64,000 bases of DNA from Fabrea salina (lineage: Eukaryota > Ciliophora > Heterotrichea > Heterotrichida > Fabreidae), in assembly GCA_022984795.1 (NCBI GenBank), contig JALIHJ010000053.1, forward strand, positions 120,560 to 184,559, read 5' to 3'. Each line of letters opens with the position of its first letter. The first letter of the stretch is position 1. This document shows positions 48,401 to 54,800 of the stretch, piece after piece. Under the pieces are notes generated by a model. That model searched no databases, had not been told where the DNA came from, and worked only from the letters and a program-made list of their open reading frames with translations. The position numbers and the translations under genes were made by a program.

Positions 48401-48818
48401 CTGAGCTGTCTGAGCTTTCTAAACTGTCTTTATCGAAAGTAGAGATCTTAACTTCAACTTCTCCGTCTGGTACTGACGACTTCTGAACCAGGTTTATGAC
48501 GCAGTTCCTTACCTTGACTTCGACTGAGTTTCCTGACAGAGTTAGGGTGTCGTCTAGGTAAGTTATGAAGAAGTAAACGTACACCGAGACTCCAAGCAAA
48601 ATAAAGATCAGGAAAATAAAGCAAATCCTCACTATCCTTCTAATCCACTGAGGGTCTATTTTGGAAATCCCGGTTTTAACTGAGTTTTTGATCATGGAAA
48701 ACCCGTCCTCCAAAAAGTTAGTGTGCTCTTCAGCCACTAAGTCAGTGTTAGGGCTCTCACTCCTTGCAGGAGCTACTTTTGCTTCTTTTTTCAGCTTCGG
48801 GTTGCTACCGCTCGACAT
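39429..48818 (-). CDS. Giant membrane protein with helical repeats and EF-hands
   Basis: A 3,129-residue single-exon protein that I cannot place in a known family. There is a membrane segment at about 63-88, then a ~400-residue beta-rich domain. A further hydrophobic segment with a Gly zipper follows (GLVGGVGGAFGAYFALKYM, about 515). Three more hydrophobic segments lie between about 790 and 950. Residues about 1000-2900 are a helical array with a loose 30-45 residue unit such as GEIAEKIGIDHKLAAALTQGE and GKVNIDPRIVEALVAMTRGS. Near the C-terminus are one good EF-hand (DQDGSGYLDFEE) and one weaker (DADGTAAMNVQE), then a last membrane segment. I start at M of MSSGSNP; the frame opens seven codons earlier. 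Confidence 0.85.
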   Translation of the reverse strand: MSSGSNPKLKKEAKVAPARSESPNTDLVAEEHTNFLEDGFSMIKNSVKTGISKIDPQWIRRIVRICFIFLIFILLGVSVYVYFFITYLDDTLTLSGNSVEVKVRNCVINLVQKSSVPDGEVEVKISTFDKDSLESSDSSVEVKNPWDDVYACTLDLAVDQKFPEIQIICENTCRIEQEHQEFEFSGALKVKSETSDDEDHTEGRLKLKKVKCSEIDIQFEGTVTIESLETTSGGTFSVTNGDLWVQTEQDSKLTWSTNESGAYCLAGKNLVSSSRASCQSGTLEITNSTTYEYKDCQGVSSLCNSEFCSAKDYSVSVKQGGIYWNRNSEGTLPEDYKLIQGDTSLALNINSRITIEEIRNKYLDLDIRKDILVVMNYPGINEEKGKWLFTTNIAYAQLKPRWLGMVSFSVLVPEIITMSIRMVPSFCPMVGPRVSEEELGQMWNVIYEEYGKDELYEVIWMERNDETDEWYSFYINDNAEYKTRLVELKDNIFLLLALVISCFLGLVGGVGGAFGAYFALKYMIRRYFETMEHSKRYKNCRITVEQRNKVENLEGTFPEEEEEEPVDPFLQENDQENNQYDILPSPYALPDLFIMQMRKNNVNSLSYFLKLITYQINVSSDTPNQTIKLVDLKELYETFCFVNQYKEYYIKDYRDLFMDYQIEFFTLNDITTEVFRKIRLKTNREILEQGKTYQMPTEDSLSYFVRARCKLTAFESDTILLKDLHHEYEKFARAEKVSDPIPVTKRALENLGCVFERMQVTALRANGEYRIDMKKGQKLTLKPMEAILAPKWFYFDFIAVILHLVMTLWLIIPLSLNIILTEAMNSEVSARDPADILTFTDLKYNWWNIYRKVGEMPTIFIVCIIISFCIAGIGVLLLMSYYVLQKFPIKIENVMAAMPGIRSIPRKMFYGLSLFVLGIICTQVVIGLCWYILGAVLNPDVNLPDAAAAITFISFVMTQIKNIRTLRDEIFKKVKQAVWDKLRGLMVNTVDEIVTGIELNKDQFNLITEENRILDLFARTPLGEIAEKIGIDHKLAAALTQGEDAALGAIAEKFGVHHLIVEAVIATVKGENQKLIEIVGQISEIPGVGIKPELAQMIVKLAWKQSDVNISSAVKSATIIYKEHKNELLGEAAGKVNIDPRIVEALVAMTRGSTEKILRFIEDTDEIPNTISDLLKIIKGLISPEVDSTEIFIDIMDNYLGLDINTAKGIGIFCNETFGSKHQEQLSGFDNCLENVLQAIKFEESVPIHFLIHVVRDARGEALRLIPQLVEFLNTKYGWKIDPEIIRSLLLAINGVVIDLERLSTKYMLDQQMLKSISPLFSEKRLTDVRNMGIEQVKQQAFKSLMGLDLDSSGIDLLTLEKIPPGLRSWIESQQPTEETMEWMSGYFGLTGEQLLGVYAILRGGNESHEAALRSISAELLRRMQVDERFADHLSNIVIWATSYDERSIKKAQNNLEMHMCGFTFVAKGLQDPKDLPKGYLKKLGIAAEDPLIQGMRGLSWSSKPSLCREWCKAVALKISENRTLPKEIRVMVRGQLLLASQYPQLYIKQLLLTKFQCDEESQRKIKFLLNISFLDRMTETRREETILNFASLFEAEINMIKAWVNVVTQDNQEEKLESLKVWLRKIDIQEEDTQSLVRFLKDYCDQERIYFQSILGFEKLSKTIGLPKSFINSLTDTMFESLRSQPKNYKQFLKGFCRELGVENIALQESIVAFLTGELDQLEPLGTALGLKPHSLTALLDIFGSTSKENIVEKFGEVLDIMGISAELYNSSKTLMALCLRSNSKFKVRRPTGPANVTTADMVQEITGINHFIIRGMIAAINKNIQGMSNTIIEMAKLKVQGFRIEESHCRGIISMALGRVANVEDICTTIKFDPDIAEILVKLSGGENVNSTFLKSSSNFQKLTLKLGLDQVKTAGILALTREDLKNVETIALELDENGSIHPEFLRALVGSFKYSYHNSKWPLDYDPREKTESMLRSMQWLCRTLGFKNPLCATVVMRLIQGDAGAMDKIFSRLGWSGLERSYYSSLSCLVNPVPFQYFLSDEEKHLWTYYKHLPSVVSNLSELFKVNPKALNLVIKLAREEEVSLSWARNVLELKTNRETIKFLKEFIEGHELESEEEEAEEDQLQENNIDEIETFSNFSDEDSGDHLGFELEPEDLVTKRDPQDKQDKIDRLLSQLNSKCREYETKFDSEKLRFFLSLAQGKLDLLGNIRNYLNEANPGGLPISILAAMEIIILSSGNLEDLGKLNEEAPYGLDPTETISEDQKNLESSLLNHFGLSPDDPELQFFLKLGKGDHKCWDIGNTSSKIHQNKDLVKAFTALCSKSPEGIMETLPALSEYLDLNNKLVTALVMISVNAVNLLPKGIVSLANRLEIDSSVAGAFIPNCYKTNEALQSALQPVCERLSVNPISPALVGGIFEAMRGNVSAWIKLGSYFHRVNEQKTTQDNEIVLCMLGIEQLLKGTMFTQLRESMLLEADENILEEVGDDYVGYGDLELVPVESISTKQRLVILERFGLGQYLNNPVIRRLLQPEFRNKSAEVMLDLIVGISKRDVDAAPLVLRIIGYPKEQDDVLKALQVLFLGNSSMIAKAANTIENYIQSENLEMPSGVIQTLVGAIQKYPLVMIQGINRAAQSEAQKSSWVKSYDRGIPKLLLSIIAGKFELELSYHQEVLQKFINKLTSTESATNQEIFTALLLLLMGKADKVTKLLAKNLGFDEQAIKEIICICSQKNAFDMSEFPRITERVAKLLPQVPPEVWRAIMILLGNQEEDLDGGRHGMGETLHTVMKYVISKLPKESKLSGAGMLGGEFKIDESSEIKILDAFFLVSTDPFKYKGAVLKAIPDLGRALIPQIDKATLDFLEGLVSLYQSEKDPSVREKAILKIASAFQIEQSIVTGLISLSKGDWSGLAEMAGRFCEFDSEKIQKLVHVAKTLKIFGDFEETNSSAQKKSNFERLKEKIDEGGNEDQIFHMLDQDGSGYLDFEEFSEVMKFFDLKFSQERLLEIFSKYDADGTAAMNVQEFENAINYIKSQISLGALDNLGLSRKRLFSIFIVSVCILLFLFAFIFLGIRGFISASQFGTVVNSILPVTSGGILAKLRSPGSIQAKIDEIKDKIIQALNVLTINDI

Positions 48819-49409
48819 TATTAACTTAGGTTCATCCAAACTAATTTTTTCAACTGAGCAGTTATGTTTCTGCTCAAAAGACTTTAAAAAGGCATGGCTT
48901 TCACACTACAACCAGCTAATTGATACTAATCAGAAATCATTTAAATAAGCCTATAAAAAATAACTTTTAGCTGCTCTAATAATTTGTTCTTAAAGCTTCA
49001 AAACAACTAGGCCCTGGAAAGCCTTAGGCTTTACCAACAAAGGCATAAAGAATTACCCTATAAAGCTTCAGACAGTGAAGAAACTCCTTATAAACCCTTT
49101 TTGAATACAAAAGCCTCAAAAGAGTCCCTTCGCTGAGTTTTCTTTGAACAATTTGACTTTCCGTTAGCCTCTTTAAAGTTTAAGAGTCTTTTATCGTGCA
49201 TATTTGAAGTACATATAGATTAAAACATATTACGAAAACCAAGCATTTCTAGCAACTTGGATGCTGGGAAGAGTTATTCAGTTTTGCGGGACAACAAAGG
49301 CAGGGGTTGTACCACTTAAACTGAACGCATATATCAATTTGTTTGTGATATATGCAAATCCAACAGTTCCTCGGCTCCTAACGATTCCTTGATGGAGAGT
49401 AATAAGACA
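48819..49409. other. Intergenic subtelomeric DNA without recognisable gene
   Basis: About 590 bp upstream of the giant gene with frequent stops in all frames. It holds a perfect 10-bp inverted repeat at 49327-49355 (separate entry). No tRNA-like or repeat structure was recognised. This is the first long gap to the right of the compact array and marks the border of the subtelomeric part. Confidence 0.5.
49327..49355. repeat. Perfect inverted repeat (hairpin)
   Basis: GCATATATCA and its reverse complement TGATATATGC, 10 bp each, flank a 9-nt spacer. It is AT-rich, so chance formation is possible. Confidence 0.7.
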
Positions 49410-49825
49410 GCCATCAGGAAGGAACTGTCTTCCCTGTGACTCTAATTGTGCAGAGTGCTCAGGATCAGCAACTCACTGCACTACTTGCATTCCTTTAGTA
49501 CTAGACTCTGGCAAGCGTTTAGTGGAATGCTTTTAGAGTTTACTTCAAAAGAAGCTCAGAAACCATAGAACTACTCTCACAAGAATCAGACTTCCACAAA
49601 AAGTGGGGAACTTTCTTCGACTATGAAGAAAACGAGTATGCCCAAATATTTGTGTCAGATTCCTCTACATGGTTTTCTAATATCCAGCCGAAGACCAACC
49701 ACTTTGCTGACTGAACTTGGGCTGCTTTTTGTGTTTATAGAAGTGAACTACCTTTTGGGAAGTGGTGATCACAAAAACCTTTCAGTCCAAAGCAATACAA
49801 GCTTCTGGCCCTATTCCAATAACTA
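49410..49825 (+). pseudogene. Relic of the Cys-rich/REJ surface-protein family
   Basis: The stretch around 49430-49510 reads as CDSNCAECSGSATHCTTC and PLVLDSGK in shifting frames. It aligns with residues about 600-630 of the intact gene at 51845 (CKECSGSATHCTDC, PLVLDSNR), with near-identical DNA over ~60 bp. A following open piece (KKWGTFFDYEENEYAQ) matches the next part of that protein (GTFFESET). Stops and shifts interrupt it, and no start or membrane part is present. Confidence 0.75.
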
Positions 49826-49999
49826 AATATTTAACTAACTATAGTTGATTAATCAAAGAGTAGCCTTTAAAACCACTTTGAAGTTGGTTGACTCAGGCAA
49901 ATTAATTAATTCCATGAAACTAGGCATAAATTATGTCGAATTTTTGCTGATTGAGTGTTACTGAGGGTTGTTTCGTAGGTTTGTTCTGCCAACTATTAT

Positions 50000-50210
50000 A
50001 GTTGGAGAGCATGAGTAGATAGTTGCACAGACTGCTCTTGGGGCTCTCTGACCCAAGGCATGTGCATTAACTTTTGCTTAGCTGGATCCACTTAAAATGC
50101 AGAGTGCGATCCAGTTATGCCTGGCAAAGACAACAGCTTCTGCCCTAACTACGACTCAACTAGCCTGTTTCCTCTAAGAAAGAGGCTATTACTTCAGTAG
50201 CATCTGTTAA
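50000..50210 (+). pseudogene. Relic matching the LamG-containing pseudogene at 60 kb
   Basis: Pieces such as GCATGTGCATTAACTTTT followed by a proline/cysteine-poor frame align with about 60060-60100. AACTACGACTCAAC near 50145 aligns with the NYDPTDP-coding part near 60235. Several stops are present. It is a second degenerate copy of the same family as the pseudogene next to the telomere. Confidence 0.6.
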
Positions 50211-50433
50211 CATAGCTCCTTACAAGTTGAAGTAAGGAGCTCCACAACTTCCAGATTCCGAGTAGAATGACCTCTGCAAATATTCAGACCACAACTTAGA
50301 CAGATCAGGGTCTGCAAGAAGACAAATAATTGACAGCAAATGTTACTGCACAGAAAAGTGCTCAACAGAGACTCTACTGAAATAGACTGCCAACAATGCT
50401 CTGGCAGTGCCTGCAGTGATTTGTGTTGGCCTA

Positions 50434-50556
50434 AACTGTGTAGAGTGCCAAGTAAAGCACTCAATTAGAGACTCTTCTGGAGACTGTGTATGCCCCAACG
50501 TTCAAGTCAAAGGGCGTATGTGTCAAGAAGGCTACCTAAACTCCAGACTGTGCTAG
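50434..50556 (+). pseudogene. Relic of one Cys-rich repeat unit
   Basis: An open piece reads NCVECQVKHSIRDSSGDCVCP then CQEGYLNSRLC and ends at TAG. It follows the spacing of the Cys-rich repeat of the gene at 51845 (NC-DC...SGGDCVCP...GYY...C). There is no start or continuation. The bases 50557-50706 show no feature. Confidence 0.65.
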
Positions 50557-50706
50557 TTAGTTGTTGAAGAAATTCAAAATTTCTGGCATTTAATTAGTAA
50601 CTTAACTATTTAACTATTGTCTGATTCTAAGTAATCCTTCAGAGCTGCAAAGTTAATCATGGGTTTCTAAACTCTTAGTTCCTAACTAATCATCTAAAGA
50701 ACTTAA

Positions 50707-51234
50707 CTAAGGAACTCTATGGAACAGTTTAGAAAACAAACTGCAAAAGTGGTGTTTGGGTTTTTTTTGAGAAGTAAGCGACTTCCCAGGGTCAGAACTC
50801 ATTCTACGAATTTTGGGTTCATCAGATTCAAGGTTCACTTTGAGGCAGTGCTTATCTTGCATAAGTTTAAGCTCGAGTGCAACCTTGCCAGCTTCCCTTA
50901 ACTTTCCATTCTTTCTATAAACCAAGTTAGTTTGTTGGAAGCAGTTCACATCCCTCACTAGTTGTGAAGTGTCTACACAAGCGAATCCTACTAAGCCTTT
51001 GCTTGCTTTGTCGAGGTCCCACACTTCTACCCTTAGGCTTTTGGGTTCAAAGACTGTGAAAAGCATTTCTTCTTCCCACCTAGGGTGCTTTCCCGAGTGT
51101 TTTTTGACTTGGGTTCTTTTGACTTGGTTTTCCACAGAAACTTCGCAGTAAGGCGACATGCTTCTAAGCAGTTCAGTTTGGTGGAGCAGGTTTGCTGAGA
51201 CTACCTTTACTCTAAGAGTCTTGGAGTACTCCAT
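50707..51234 (-). CDS. Small C2-domain protein
   Basis: 175 residues. Residues 5-120 form a C2 domain: LRVKVVSANLLHQTELL, SPYCEVSVENQVKRTQVKKHSGKHPRWEEEMLF and LRVEVWDLDKASKGLVGFACVD. Some Ca2+-binding aspartates of classical C2 loops seem missing, so binding to membranes may be Ca2+-independent. The C-terminal 50 residues are basic and Ser-rich with no known domain. It is intact although surrounded by relics. Confidence 0.82.
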   Translation of the reverse strand: MEYSKTLRVKVVSANLLHQTELLRSMSPYCEVSVENQVKRTQVKKHSGKHPRWEEEMLFTVFEPKSLRVEVWDLDKASKGLVGFACVDTSQLVRDVNCFQQTNLVYRKNGKLREAGKVALELKLMQDKHCLKVNLESDEPKIRRMSSDPGKSLTSQKKPKHHFCSLFSKLFHRVP

Positions 51235-51242
51235 TCTATCAG

Positions 51243-51720
51243 AATATTAACTATTTGGTACTCAACAGTCACAGGCTGGATGGAATTGCGACGATTCACA
51301 GGTGGAGAGCAGGACACAGCGACGCAAGAAGCACACGCTTCATCAGACACATGCAACCAGACCCCAATTGCACCGGGTGCAAGCAAAAAGAGACAGCCGA
51401 ACAAATCCTGGAATATTGCCTAAAAAACTGACGACAATCGCAAGGAAACACTTCGAACTGAGGGAATCGCTCATCTACCACTTAGTACTAGAGTCAGACA
51501 AACTAAAGGAAGAACGAAACCAGCTAACAACAAGACAAAAGCAAAATTAGGCAGAGAAATCAAGAATTACGTCAACATCATCATCAAGACTAGAAAACTC
51601 CACAAAAAGAAACAACGACACCCTAAACCCAAGAAGAAACACAAAAAAGAACAGAAGACCAGAAACCAATGAAAAAACACAAGAAAACCTACCCAGTAGA
51701 GGCTTAAGCGGCTTGAACTA
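51243..51720 (+). mobile_element. 3' remnant of a non-LTR retrotransposon (LINE-like)
   Basis: In the frame of 51264 the translation includes LDGIATIHRWRAGHSDARSTRFIRHM then PNCTGCKQKETAEQILEYC, ending at TGA near 51430. This is the typical tail of LINE reverse-transcriptase proteins: the R-GH block followed by a C-X2-C...C knuckle, here with Gln where His is usual. A shifted frame continues with a Lys/Gln/Arg-rich helical stretch to about 51550, and A-rich sequence follows to ~51720. The catalytic domains are absent, so this is a dead 5'-truncated copy. The end coordinate is approximate. Confidence 0.6.
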
Positions 51721-51844
51721 GCTCAAATTAATAAATAAATGAATTAGGTATTTGGGAAGTGACTGGAAAATTAGTTATTTAGGTAAATTAAAGTTTTGTT
51801 ATTGGTGACTATTCATTTTTAATCTATTTGTAATATAAAGTGTA
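51721..51844. promoter_or_regulatory. AT-rich upstream region of the Cys-rich/REJ gene
   Basis: Strongly AT-rich, with TAATATAAAG a few bases before the ATG at 51845, the same start context as at other genes in this window. A promoter role is inferred from position only. Confidence 0.4.
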
Positions 51845-54800
51845 ATGCGAATGAATTTAATCTTTTTATTAGTTGCTTTATACCTTAGAAGTGCTTATCA
51901 AGGGTCAAATGCTTTGACCTGCTCAGGAGAGGGGTCCCATATTCAAGGGTGTTGTTTAAATAAAGAAAGCCGAAACATAGATTGTTTCAGTGGTTCTGTG
52001 GATTCATGCAAAGCTGAATGTGTTGATGATGGTAATGGCTGTTGTGTACCTAATTGCAGCGGGACAAATGGATGGACTGGTACTACCTGTGCTGCATGCC
52101 CTACTCATTCTTCTGCCTACAATTTAGTATGTGTTTGTGAAGATAACTACTTTAACAAAGACCCAAATGGTCTGGATTGCCAAGAATGCAGTACTGACTG
52201 TGCAAGGTGCCCTATAGACGATCCCAACTGTGTTGTAACTTGCGAAGTAACTCATGCTTTCAATGACGTTGATGGGGACTGTGTGTGCCCTTTAAACTCT
52301 TCAGATTCAGGAGGAGTATGTGTATGTAATGATGTTGAGGAAATTATGGATTGCTCTTCAGGCACTTGTCAATGCGTGCCATGCCCTGCTGACTCTTCCC
52401 GGTACGATAACACTTGTGTGTGTGAAGATACTTACTACAACTCAGACCCTTCAGGTTTAACTTGCGAGTCTTGCACTACTTCCTGTACAAGATGTCCGAG
52501 CACTAAAGATGACCCAAACTGCATTGTTTGCACAGCTACTGATGCTTATAAGGACTCTGATGGAGACTGTGTATGCCCTAGTGGCTCCTCAGAGTCACCG
52601 TCAGGAACTTGCACTTGTATCACTGGTTCCACAATGACAGGAGGAGTATGTGTATGTGACAATATCGAAGAAATAATGGATTGCTCTTCAGGCACTTGCC
52701 AATGCGTGCCATGCCCTACTCAATCTTCCCGCTATGATAATGTGTGTGTTTGCAAGGACGGGTACTATAACTCACCCTCAACTGGATTGACCTGCACTTC
52801 TTGTACTACTAACTGTCAAAGATGCACTACTAAAGAAGACCCTAACTGCGTTGACTGTACAATAAACCATGCCTACGAAGATTCCACTACTGGAGACTGC
52901 GTGTGCCCAGATAACTCATCACCCTACGACAGCACTTGTGTGTGCGAAGATGGCTACTACAACTCAGACCCTTCAGGTTTGACTTGCACTCAGTGCACTA
53001 CTGACTGTGGAAGGTGCCCTGTGGATGATCCTAATTGCAGTGTAAGTTGCACAGTAACCCATGCTTCTAACGATGCTACTGGAGACTGCGTGTGCCCAAC
53101 TAACTCATCACCCTACGACAGCACTTGTGTGTGCGAAGATGGTTATTACAACTCAGACCCTTCAGGTTTGACTTGCACTCCCTGCACTACTGGTTGCCAA
53201 AGGTGCTCTAATAAGGAAGACTCTAACTGCATTGAGTGCACAGTAACTAATGCTTACCAAGACTCTGGTGGAAACTGTGTGTGCCCTACTGGTGCCTCTT
53301 TATCAGGAGGAGAATGTGCTTGTGACAATCCTGAAGAAGGAATAGTTTGTTCTGGAACTTCTTGTGAGTGCAAAGTTTGTCCAGCCAACTCCTCACTCTA
53401 CGACAGTGCCTGTGTGTGTGAAGATGGCTACTACAACTCAGACCCTTCAGGTTTAACTTGCACTCCTTGCACAGCTACCTGCCAAAGATGTTCTACCAAA
53501 GAGGATCCTAACTGCATTGACTGCACAGCAACTAATTCATTGCAAAGCTCTGGTGGAGACTGTGTGTGTCCAACCAATTCTTCAGAATCAGGGGGAAAAT
53601 GTATTTGTGATGATGGTTATTATAAAGATGGGCCAGTCTGTTCACCTTGCCATAGCTCATGCAAAGAGTGTTCAGGGTCAGCAACCCACTGCACTGATTG
53701 CACTAGTCCTTTAGTACTAGACTCCAATAGATGTGTAGGTTGCCTAAGGTACTTTGATTCCTCTCAAGTTTCAGCTTACTTTTCTGAGACGTACTCTAAA
53801 ATCTATGTTACATTTGATGAGGAAGCTGTTACTAACTCTGGCTCTTGTGGAACTTTCTTTGAGTCAGAAACTTCAGAGAAACTTGGAATCAAGCCTTTTT
53901 GTTCGTGGAAAAACAGCACTGTTTTGGTGGTTAGCTTGGGGTCTAACTTCACTATCCGTAACGAAGCCCTGAAACTGAATGCCTTCAACATTCTTAAAAA
54001 GCAGGGAGAGTGTTCTTTCGACTACTCTGACTTAGAATCAGTGGCTGAGTACAAGTACCCACTGCCTATTCCTTCAGCTGAACTCTCAGCTCCTTACTCC
54101 TATAGCATTCCTTGTGCCACCAGACCACTGCAAATATCAGCAAAGAAGTCAGTTGGAAGAGCAGGTGGGTCTCTTAGTTACGAGTGGAGTCAGTTGAGTG
54201 GTCCTTCCAACATCGACTTGTCTTCTCAGACTGAGAGTGTTCTTAGCATTCCTAAAACTCAGCTTTCAGGAGGAGACTACACTTTCAGGGTGTCCATATC
54301 AAACACTTTTGGTCGCTCAGACTCAGCAGAGATTTCAGTGAAGGTTGAAGAAGCAGAGGCCTTGTCAGTGCAGATTGATGCTGGCAACCAGATCTCAATC
54401 AAGAGTGGAGACTCCCTTAAAATCAAAGCCTTTGTTGAGAGTTTCTGTGGAAAGAGTTCTTCAGTGCAGTATGCTTGGAACTATGAAGGACTCAGCAGTG
54501 AAGGAGAAGCACCTGGGAACCCTAGTGCAGTCATTGGCAACTCTAAGCAGTCACACGTCCTTAGAATCAAAGAAGGCGATCTCCAAGCAGGCTATACTTA
54601 TGTGTTCAAGGCCACTGCTCAGGAAGGAGAGAGTTACGGAGAAGCCTTTTTGTACGTGACTGTTGAAAGCTCTCCCTTGGTAGCCATACTTAACAAAGCT
54701 GACGGACAGATCTCCAACGGAAAAGACCTGAGACTGGATGCCAGTGAGTCCTACGACCCAGACAACTCGCAAGGTTCACTGGAGTTTGAGTGGACTTGCA

